From: Methanobacteriaceae archaeon
GTDB lineage: Archaea > Methanobacteriota > Methanobacteria > Methanobacteriales > Methanobacteriaceae
Assembly (NCBI GenBank): GCA_030681145.1
Contig: JAUXXK010000468.1
Span: 1 to 27,690 of the forward strand
Reading direction: 5' to 3'
DNA length: 27,690 bases
Shown: positions 6,907-12,951 of the stretch, piece by piece
How the letters are laid out: every line of letters starts with the position of its first letter
How positions within the stretch are numbered: the stretch's first letter is position 1
Notes under the pieces: model-generated
The model's database searches: none
What the model was told of the DNA's origin: nothing
The model's input: only the letters and a program-made list of their open reading frames with translations
Program-made: the position numbers and the translations under genes

Positions 6907-7932
6907 ATGGCAGGAAATATATTATCCAAATTCGGAAATCAATCAGATTTCAAAGCATTAGCAGCAGCATTACAAGCTGAAATGCAAAAAGAAGCTACTC
7001 CGCAAACTACAACTACTACTGAAGATATTATTCAGATAGATTATGATGCAGAGATTCAAAAAAGAGAAATTGTTGAAGCTCCATTTTTAGCATTCCTTGA
7101 AGCTAAAGGAAGAGTTCAATCAAGTAATAGTGCAGTAATTGGTTGGAGAAATAAGAAAGCACAGACTACTTCTAAATTCACTCCTGAAAATGGTATTCTT
7201 GCAAATCATGATGCAACTGCCAAAGATTGGGAGAAAATGCTTCAAAATATGAAGGTCATAACCTATCCTATTGAAGTTACATTAATGGCTCAAATGGGTA
7301 ATCAAAATGTAGATTTAATAGATGATGACCGCCAAGATGGTTATCTAGATATATCTGCAACAAAAGATAAAGCAATGCTTTTAGGCGACCATACCTCCAA
7401 TGCTAATAGTTTTGATGGGATAAATAAACTTGCTCCATCTCAAAACAAAGAAGATCTAGATGGAGAACCGATTAGCATGGAAGTTGTTGATGATATGATT
7501 GATAATATCATAGCTCAAGGCGGAAACCCTGATTGTTTAGTTACTACTGCTAGAGCTGCAAGACAACTAACCAGGGAACAACAATTAGAAGGAATTGTTG
7601 TAAATCCTCAAGGAAATGAATTTGTGCCTGGTGCATGGGTAAGATCTTACTACACTCCAAATGGTGAAATACCAATTATTACTGATAGGAACTTAGTTAC
7701 CTTCAGTGTAGATGGTGATGGGAATATAACAGAAGTTAATCCGTCTTCTGAAGATGATTGTTTTGTTGCAGATTCCAGTGGAATGATAAATAAGAATTTA
7801 TTACCTGTTTCTGAGTTTAATCTAGCTCAAACAGATTTATCCACTAGATCTTTACTAGCTACATTTACTGCATTCGGTATTAAGGCCCCTTGGAAACAAG
7901 GAGTTATCAGTGGTATTGGAAATGGTACTTAA
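6907..7932 (+). CDS. Major capsid protein (HK97 fold, XkdG-like)
   Basis: 341 residues from ATG 6907 with GAGGTGA 6 nt upstream, a strong site as expected for the most abundant virion protein. Position after the protease/scaffold and before the connector genes defines it. The N-terminal 40 residues (QAEMQKEATPQTTTTTED) form a helical, Thr-rich stretch that may be the delta-like region. The middle has an IQKREIVEAPFLAFLEAKGRV segment and a D-rich loop. The C-terminal portion (PIITDRNLV, then LATFTAFGIKAPWKQGVI) fits the A-domain/axial strands of coat proteins in this group. It assembles the icosahedral shell. No detailed structural assignment is possible by eye. Confidence 0.82.
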   Translation: MAGNILSKFGNQSDFKALAAALQAEMQKEATPQTTTTTEDIIQIDYDAEIQKREIVEAPFLAFLEAKGRVQSSNSAVIGWRNKKAQTTSKFTPENGILANHDATAKDWEKMLQNMKVITYPIEVTLMAQMGNQNVDLIDDDRQDGYLDISATKDKAMLLGDHTSNANSFDGINKLAPSQNKEDLDGEPISMEVVDDMIDNIIAQGGNPDCLVTTARAARQLTREQQLEGIVVNPQGNEFVPGAWVRSYYTPNGEIPIITDRNLVTFSVDGDGNITEVNPSSEDDCFVADSSGMINKNLLPVSEFNLAQTDLSTRSLLATFTAFGIKAPWKQGVISGIGNGT

Positions 7933-7974
7933 TTAAAATATATTTTTTCTTTTAAAATAGTAGGGGATTATATT

Positions 7975-8469
7975 ATGACTGATACACCATCGACTATTAA
8001 TAAACCCCCATTTTCTTCAACTGTCGCTGATAAAATCCTGATTGAATTGGATGGATGGCAATTAACAGAAGAAACTACTCCTAGTATCATTATGGATGAT
8101 TCAGAAGAATTAGACATTTACATTGATACTGAAGATCCTGATGAATTACGAAACATTAGCGCGAATCATCAGGTTAATGTAGAGGAAGTAGAACGTTTTT
8201 ATAACACGGCTTTTGATGAAGCATTAACACACACTAACCGATTAGATATAAACGATTTGGATGAAGTAACTACGGAAATATTCATGCTAGGAGTTTATAG
8301 ATTAGCTGCAAGTAACCTCTGGAATAAATACAATACACAAATTAATAATGACTCCATGGAAGGCACATATGTTGTCAGCCAGGGAGGACGATTATATAAA
8401 AAAGCATGTAATCTCCTGGATAAATTTGTTAGAACTAATTTTGTTGGCCTAACTTCCCTCATGAAATAA
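7975..8469 (+). CDS. Head-tail connector / adaptor-like protein (XkdH position)
   Basis: 164 residues from ATG 7975 with AGGGGATT about 7 nt upstream. It follows the capsid gene, where connector (gp6/gp15-like) proteins are found. The first half is acidic with a D-rich patch (MDDSEELDIYIDTEDPDELR); the second half is helical (FYNTAFDEALTH, then VTTEIFMLGVYRLAASNLWN), consistent with a small helical adaptor that binds the portal. No diagnostic motif is seen; the call depends on position and length. Confidence 0.55.
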   Translation: MTDTPSTINKPPFSSTVADKILIELDGWQLTEETTPSIIMDDSEELDIYIDTEDPDELRNISANHQVNVEEVERFYNTAFDEALTHTNRLDINDLDEVTTEIFMLGVYRLAASNLWNKYNTQINNDSMEGTYVVSQGGRLYKKACNLLDKFVRTNFVGLTSLMK

Positions 8470-8503
8470 AACCTATTCTTTTTTTTGTTGTTGGTGTTAA
8501 ATC

Positions 8504-9061
8504 ATGCCTGATATAATACCCGAAACTGGTACAAAAGTAACAGTTACACATGACCATAGCGGCTTAGATGACATAATCAACACGATACAAGGAGATAATA
8601 TATTATCACAAGTATTGGCCCCAGCTGTTGAGCAGTTAAACCGTGATAAAAAAGCACTCCAAGATGGGGCAACTAATCTTGCAAACTCCGTCGCTGAACG
8701 AATCAAATCATATCAAGAACAATTCATCAGCATGAACCAATCCATTGTCACAGGGAATATGCACAATACTATTTTTGTAGATCCACAAGGCAATGGTGAA
8801 GCAGAAGTGGGAGCCACGGCCTTATCAGATGATGGGTTTCCTTATCCAGTGGTGGTTGAAAAAGGTTCAAGGCCACACAGGATAGAAGGTAATCCTCTGC
8901 TTGCTTTTAATTGGCCTGCTCAAGGTGTTTTTGTTATCACTCATTCTGTAGAACATCCTGGTACTAGTCCTAACCCTTTTGTTGAGCCTTCATTGGAATA
9001 TATCAGTCGTGACTTAGAGGAACTTGTTACTGTTGAAGTTGTAACAAACTTAGGAGAATAA
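8504..9061 (+). CDS. HK97 gp10-like head closure / tail completion protein (XkdI position)
   Basis: 185 residues from ATG 8504. The pattern of the gp10-like family is visible: a helical N-terminus, then a strand region VGATALSDDGFPYPVVVEKGSRPHRI (the Y-x-x-x-V-E-x-G-[ST]-R core near residues 107-124), and a closing region with NPFVEPSLEYI (the F-x-x-P-[AS] motif). Proteins of this family join the head and the tail. It sits between the connector and a further completion gene with only 3 bp separation downstream. A T-tract (8478-8485) precedes its binding site. Confidence 0.72.
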   Translation: MPDIIPETGTKVTVTHDHSGLDDIINTIQGDNILSQVLAPAVEQLNRDKKALQDGATNLANSVAERIKSYQEQFISMNQSIVTGNMHNTIFVDPQGNGEAEVGATALSDDGFPYPVVVEKGSRPHRIEGNPLLAFNWPAQGVFVITHSVEHPGTSPNPFVEPSLEYISRDLEELVTVEVVTNLGE

Positions 9062-9064
9062 ATT

Positions 9065-9550
9065 ATGTCAGATGATCAGGGATATGATACCTCACTTACA
9101 AGTGATGTGTTAATCTATAATGCCCTTATAAACGCACAAAAGGATAATAATTTACTTAAACAGTTCAAGATTGATTATCCATATGAAAATGCACTCGCTG
9201 AAGAATCTAACACCATCTTTGTTGCTACTGTCAGTGATGAACTTGTTAAAAAAACAATGAACAGTGAACATTACAATGCACTTACTGAGATCTTTGTTAA
9301 AACAAAGAAAACTGATTATAAAGAGGCCTCTTTGATTCTACGGACGGTTATAAAAGTTATTAAACATGTTCTACGTGAAGATGAGTTTCTTGAAATGTAT
9401 AAACCGGTTTTCCGTAAAAGTGCGAGTAATTATGGTAGTAAATTTGCTTTGAAAGGAAGGAACCTTTTGGTCCAGACTAAGGAACGGGATCTGTTTGATG
9501 TTGAGGACCTGGAGATTGAAAAGGTTTGTGAGATAATCACTGAACCATGA
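9065..9550 (+). CDS. Tail completion/terminator-like protein (tentative)
   Basis: 161 residues from ATG 9065 with GGAGAA upstream, 3 bp after the gp10-like gene. The protein starts acidic (MSDDQGYDTSLTSD), then is mixed helix and strand (NTIFVATVSDELVKKTM, then ASLILRTVIKVIKHVLRED). In phage synteny the gene between gp10-like and sheath is a tail terminator or neck protein, which is the basis of this call. No motif proves it. Its last codon overlaps the start region of the next small gene. Confidence 0.45.
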   Translation: MSDDQGYDTSLTSDVLIYNALINAQKDNNLLKQFKIDYPYENALAEESNTIFVATVSDELVKKTMNSEHYNALTEIFVKTKKTDYKEASLILRTVIKVIKHVLREDEFLEMYKPVFRKSASNYGSKFALKGRNLLVQTKERDLFDVEDLEIEKVCEIITEP

Positions 9551-9567
9551 GGGGAGGATTGGATAAT

Positions 9568-9780
9568 ATGCCAGAAGATCAGGAAGAAACTCAACCCATA
9601 GAAGAAAACGTGGAAGAGGAAGAAAAGACTACTGCATCTGTTTTTAACCTTGAAGAAGAATTACAGAAAGAAAAACGATACCTACGGAAAGGATTCCCAC
9701 GATTCATAACTAAAAATGGGTATGATGTCGATACAAAACGGAAATACAATATATACATGAAAAAATATAAGGAGGCCTAA
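9568..9780 (+). CDS. Small acidic-basic protein preceding the sheath gene (XkdJ position)
   Basis: 70 residues from ATG 9568, chosen because GGGGAGGA (9551-9558) lies 9 nt upstream; the frame is open from ATG 9547, but that start has no binding site. The first 25 residues are acidic (EETQPIEENVEEEEK), the rest is strongly basic (KEKRYLRKGFPRF, then RKYNIYMKKYKEA). This bipolar layout suits a small structural or assembly factor but no family is recognised. Its 3' end contains the AAGGAGG binding site of the sheath gene. Confidence 0.6.
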   Translation: MPEDQEETQPIEENVEEEEKTTASVFNLEEELQKEKRYLRKGFPRFITKNGYDVDTKRKYNIYMKKYKEA

Positions 9781-9782
9781 TT

Positions 9783-10913
9783 ATGGGTGATTTAAACGAA
9801 CCAAACATCACAGTAACAGATGTAGAAAACATAGTAAGCCGTGGTGGAGGAATGGCCGGAGTAGTAGTAGTAATAGGTGCATTCAACACCGTTAATACTA
9901 ATATTGCTAGTTACACTAATTTAAGAACTGCTTTAGTAGATCTAGGAGGAAATGATGAAGAAGTTCCAGAGGGAGCATTAGGATACCATGCTTTGCCTTA
10001 CCTTTTCATGCAACAAAAAGGAAGCTTAGGGATTGAAGAATTAATAGTAGTTAATGTTACCTCTTCTGTTGACGGGGCAATGGATTATACTTTAAATGCT
10101 GATAAACTTGCTGATGCACTAGACCTGATTAAAGACGAACACTTTAATATATTATTCGTCGCTGGTGAGTTAGATGATACCTTATTAGCTAATATTAAAG
10201 AACTAAGAGATGATATGTATAAAAACCAGTTACCATGGGGACTTATAGCTCCTGTTACTTTTGCAACTGCTGAAGATATTCTGGAGATTAAAGAATTATT
10301 CCAAACTGGTGGAGCATATAAACTCATCACAACTCCAAAACAATTAAAAGGAGACAGTGAACCTCTTAGTTTGGTGAATACAGCGGCTTTTGATGTGGCA
10401 TATACGGCGGGCCAATTAGTCAATGCATCTGAGACTGGTAAAATAATACCGGGTGTAACTGGTGTAGCGACTAAAGAAGAGTTCTCAACATTATATGAGG
10501 ACATTCTATCTGGAGGTTTACATTCACAGAAAATAATCAATCGCAGACTCGGACAATTAATAACAAATAATATCATGACACCAACTGGCCGGGATATGGC
10601 CCTGGAACGTGTTAAGGATTATATCGTTGGCGACTTGGCCCTTAGGGATATTTTCAGTAAACCCAACATCACCGCGACTTATGATTATATTAAAGGAATG
10701 TTTGCTGTCCGGAAACAAAGGTATCAGGATCTTGGTCTTATCCATGATATGAATTATGTGATCACATCATGTGATACGAAATGTGTTAAAGCTGAATTAG
10801 ATTTGAGCATACCTGATATTATCACTCAAGTGAAGCTTTTTGTTAAAGTCACTCCTTATAGTGTTGAAATAAATTCACAAGCAGAAGGCGTAGTTGTTTT
10901 GGAGGAAGTATAA
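9783..10913 (+). CDS. Contractile tail sheath protein (XkdK-like)
   Basis: 376 residues from ATG 9783 with AAGGAGG about 9 nt upstream. The sheath surrounds the tail tube and contracts to drive it through the cell wall. The N-terminus has the sheath-type opening strand (GGGMAGVVVVIGAFNTVNTN) followed by a Thr-rich turn and a Y-T-N-L-R-T-A-L helix. Later segments (NILFVAGELDDTLLANI, then AYTAGQLVNASETGKIIPGV) fit the alpha-beta protrusion domain; the C-terminus (ISRC-like VITSCDTKC..., then ITQVKLFVKVTPYSVEI) provides the end strand that links subunits. Length and its pairing with a tube gene overlapping at 10911-10913 (TAATG) support the call. This makes the virion myovirus-like. Confidence 0.85.
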   Translation: MGDLNEPNITVTDVENIVSRGGGMAGVVVVIGAFNTVNTNIASYTNLRTALVDLGGNDEEVPEGALGYHALPYLFMQQKGSLGIEELIVVNVTSSVDGAMDYTLNADKLADALDLIKDEHFNILFVAGELDDTLLANIKELRDDMYKNQLPWGLIAPVTFATAEDILEIKELFQTGGAYKLITTPKQLKGDSEPLSLVNTAAFDVAYTAGQLVNASETGKIIPGVTGVATKEEFSTLYEDILSGGLHSQKIINRRLGQLITNNIMTPTGRDMALERVKDYIVGDLALRDIFSKPNITATYDYIKGMFAVRKQRYQDLGLIHDMNYVITSCDTKCVKAELDLSIPDIITQVKLFVKVTPYSVEINSQAEGVVVLEEV

Positions 10914-11320
10914 TGATAAGCTTAAAGGAAGGCAGCATATTAATTGATGATATAACATTGAAATATGCGGATAAAGCAACAATAAAAAGAGATAAATCAG
11001 TTAAAACACGTAACACGCTGAGCGGGACATTAAACACCAGTGGATATGTGACTGGTGGAACCATCTCTGTAAGCACTATAATCTTGCCAAGCACCATCCA
11101 GGAAGTAAACCGTTTAGAACAGATCCTTGATAGTGGCCATATTGAACAGGTTAAAGTCACAGGTACAGCGTATCTTAAAGATGGTACTCCATATAAACGA
11201 ACTATTACTGGTTTAAGAGCAAACCTTACTACGGATGATGAGGAATGGAATCCAGAGGATGGGATTATTGCTTCTCTTGATTTTAAGGTGGATATTATCC
11301 AGAAAGAGAATGAAGCCTAA
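10913..11320 (+). CDS. Tail tube protein (XkdM-like)
   Basis: 135 residues from ATG 10913, overlapping the sheath stop by one base, with GGAGGAAG upstream in the sheath gene. Tube proteins form stacked hexamer rings inside the sheath. The protein is beta-rich: ISLKEGSILIDDITLKYADK, then GTLNTSGYVTGGTISVST (the loop between the beta sheets) and a C-terminal strand ILASLDFKVDI-type segment (GIIASLDFKVDIIQ). Length (135) and location after the sheath match XkdM/FI-like tube proteins. The overlap suggests coupled translation so that sheath and tube are made together. Confidence 0.82.
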   Translation: MISLKEGSILIDDITLKYADKATIKRDKSVKTRNTLSGTLNTSGYVTGGTISVSTIILPSTIQEVNRLEQILDSGHIEQVKVTGTAYLKDGTPYKRTITGLRANLTTDDEEWNPEDGIIASLDFKVDIIQKENEA

Positions 11321-11391
11321 AAACATTTTCTCAAATATTTTATTATATTTTTCTTTACGAATAATACGGATGTTACGGAGGATTATCCCAT

Positions 11392-11784
11392 ATGACCGAA
11401 ACTGAAAAACAAGCAAAAGAGAAATCATTACCCCTTGAAGACCTAATCGCTGAAACAGAACAGAAAATAACGAATAACAACTATGAAAAAGACACCTATA
11501 TCGATTACCATGGCGCCAGATTAGAATTCAGGATGAAAATAATATCTCAGGCAGCATTCGAGAAAACCAGCAAACTAATCAAAAAAGGCGATGCTCAATC
11601 TAATCGAATAATACTCGAAAAATATTTGATTAATAAAAAAACTGGTAAACCATTCACCCCTGACCAAATCAAAGAATTATTCACAGGGGGACTTGTAGGG
11701 GCCTTGGCTATTAAGATAATGGATGAATCCGACTTTAGCTTAGACGAGATACAGCATAAACAGACCCGGAAATTTCCTAAGTGA
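11392..11784 (+). CDS. Tail assembly chaperone, unshifted product (XkdN/gpG-like)
   Basis: 130 residues from ATG 11392 with GGAGG about 9 nt upstream. Such chaperones coat the tape measure before tube polymerisation. It follows sheath and tube genes and is acidic with helices (LPLEDLIAETEQKITN, then AFEKTSKLIKKGDAQ), with the basic end NKKTGKPFTPDQIKELF. It stops at TGA 11782-11784. A second reading frame, +1 relative to it, is open from 11744 to 11965 and continues with well-formed coding residues, so a frameshifted extension (gpGT-like) is likely. Unusually, the tape measure is not next; about 4.6 kb of fibre and endonuclease genes intervene. Confidence 0.75.
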   Translation: MTETEKQAKEKSLPLEDLIAETEQKITNNNYEKDTYIDYHGARLEFRMKIISQAAFEKTSKLIKKGDAQSNRIILEKYLINKKTGKPFTPDQIKELFTGGLVGALAIKIMDESDFSLDEIQHKQTRKFPK

Positions 11785-11965
11785 AGTACTGGACTATGAA
11801 AAAGGAGCCCTTGGTCATATCACTCGGATGGTTGATTCAGGGATATTACAAATTGGTTTAAATGATTATAATACTCTCACAAGGTATCAGATTATTGCAT
11901 TTGATGTGATCGGACAAGAGATAATGAAATGGAGATCCAGTAAGAAGGGGATCTTAACTATATAA
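11777..11965 (+). CDS. Frameshift extension of the tail assembly chaperone (probable +1)
   Basis: The +1 frame is open from 11744 to the TAA at 11963-11965 and has no start codon with a ribosome binding site. The residues are typical coding sequence (LSEVLDYEKGALGHITRMVD..., ending FDVIGQEIMKWRSSKKGILTI). The junction in the chaperone frame reads CGG AAA TTT CCT AAG TGA. A tRNA-Phe on UUU could slip one base to UUC, after which decoding continues at CTA 11777. The fused product would be about 190 residues. Chaperone pairs with frameshift extensions are a known feature of long-tailed phages, usually -1, but +1 and -2 examples exist. Confidence 0.6.
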   Translation, partial: LSEVLDYEKGALGHITRMVDSGILQIGLNDYNTLTRYQIIAFDVIGQEIMKWRSSKKGILTI

Positions 11966-11967
11966 TA

Positions 11968-12010
11968 TTTTTTTTTATTTAAGAGGTTGACTCATAATTA
12001 TTTTTTTTTT
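11968..12010 (+). terminator. T-tracts between the chaperone and the fibre module
   Basis: Nine T's (11968-11976) and ten T's (12001-12010) flank an otherwise short gap. Archaeal transcription termination uses T-runs without a required hairpin (known). The second run is directly followed by the GGAGGGAG binding site of the next gene, so the site may cause partial termination or re-initiation between the tail and fibre genes. Confidence 0.45.
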
Positions 12011-12025
12011 GGAGGGAGAATTAGA

Positions 12026-12526
12026 ATGGCATTAATACATACGTTACAAGAAATGAAGAAATGTTTAAGGAAAAAAGCAGCAATCATATTACATGAGGAA
12101 CTTGCAGCTCTAGATACAAGAGTCAGTGATGCAGAAGCCGGTGTGGTAGCAGAAGGCAGTATCAGTACTGATGAACTTGCTAATGGTGCAGTTACAGAGA
12201 GTAAACTAGGGACCGGTGCGGTGACTAGTGGTAAACTTGGTAATGGTGAGGTTGGTACTGCTAAGTTAGCTGATGATGCAGTGAATAAAGATAAACTAAA
12301 ATTTGTCACTAGAGAGGTTACTATACTTGATACTGCTGCAACTGGTACTGTGACAAATGAAGCGGATATTGATGGGGTGGTACTTGGTGCTTATATGGTT
12401 TCTGGTAATGAATCTCCATTGAAGGGTGTGGATTTGGATCCATTGACTGGTGAGTTAGAGGTATCGTTAATGTCTGCTCAGTCATCAGGTGATGCTGTGG
12501 CTGCTGTTGTTGTTTTACAAGTATGA
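12026..12526 (+). CDS. Fibre-associated protein with 10-residue repeats
   Basis: 166 residues from ATG 12026, chosen because GGAGGGAGA (12011-12019) precedes it; a TTG start at 11987 (the open frame's start) has no site. The N-terminus is a basic helix (EMKKCLRKKAAIILHEELAAL). Residues 44-93 hold five tandem decads of the form G-[AS]-[VI]-x-[ST]-x-x-[KL]-L-x (GSISTDELAN, GAVTESKLGT, GAVTSGKLGN, GEVGTAKLAD, DAVNKDKLKF). Repeats of this sort form trimeric beta-structured shafts in tail fibres. The C-terminus is hydrophobic-rich and Ala/Val-rich. It precedes two more fibre-type genes, so it is probably a fibre shaft or attachment component. Confidence 0.68.
   Translation: MALIHTLQEMKKCLRKKAAIILHEELAALDTRVSDAEAGVVAEGSISTDELANGAVTESKLGTGAVTSGKLGNGEVGTAKLADDAVNKDKLKFVTREVTILDTAATGTVTNEADIDGVVLGAYMVSGNESPLKGVDLDPLTGELEVSLMSAQSSGDAVAAVVVLQV
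12129..12304 (+). repeat. Region encoding tandem decad repeats in the fibre protein
   Basis: The region encodes the five G-x-V-x-x-x-K-L-x-x units described for the fibre protein (about 12155-12304). At DNA level the units share GGT-GCA/GTG-like and AAACTTGG-like words but are not identical, so expansion by recombination is old or is masked by drift. Confidence 0.5.
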
Positions 12527-12530
12527 TCTC

Positions 12531-12576
12531 TTTTTTTTCATATTATTTTTTTAATATAAAAGATTATTTTTTTTTT
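12531..12576 (+). terminator. Three T-tracts between fibre-module genes
   Basis: T-runs at 12531-12538, 12546-12552 and 12567-12576 fill the gap between two fibre genes. In archaea such runs act as intrinsic terminators. They suggest each gene of the inserted fibre module can be ended independently. Confidence 0.45.
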
Positions 12577-12593
12577 AAGGGGAGCTGTAATTT

Positions 12594-12947
12594 ATGGTGA
12601 GAGCATTAGGTAAAACATGGATTTTGAATAAAGTTTTTAATAAAGATACTGATACCCTTAAAGTGGCTTTGTATGGTCAGAATGGGCCTGTTGGTTTTAA
12701 GTATCGGTTGGTTACTGGTGATATTGGTGCTTCTGATTTAGTGGATGATGATTATAGTTTCGATCCGACCGTGGATGCGATACTGGTTTTGAATACTGGT
12801 ATATTGGATTTGAGTGTGACGATAGGGGACATGATGTTTAGTGTGGTGCCTGATGAGGTTCGTGTTATTAGTTTACCTGATAAGATTGAATTGGTTGCTT
12901 TCAATGCTGGTGCTGTGTTCAGGATGAACGGATTAAACAGAGGATAA
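12594..12947 (+). CDS. Small beta-rich structural protein, function unknown
   Basis: 117 residues from ATG 12594 with GGGGAGC about 9 nt upstream. The sequence is strand-rich with short turns (TLKVALYGQNGPVGFKYRLVTG, then VDAILVLNTGILDLSVTIGD) and ends with RVISLPDKIELVAFNAGAVFRM. This pattern is common in small virion proteins that cap or bind fibres. It lies 4 bp before the large beta-helix protein and follows the repeat-bearing protein. No family is recognised. Confidence 0.6.
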   Translation: MVRALGKTWILNKVFNKDTDTLKVALYGQNGPVGFKYRLVTGDIGASDLVDDDYSFDPTVDAILVLNTGILDLSVTIGDMMFSVVPDEVRVISLPDKIELVAFNAGAVFRMNGLNRG

Positions 12948-12951
12948 GATT

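Noticed and set aside
11765..11784. -1 slippery heptamer in the chaperone gene
   Set aside because: The zero-frame codons AAA TTT do not form an X XXY YYZ heptamer, and the continuing frame is +1, not -1.
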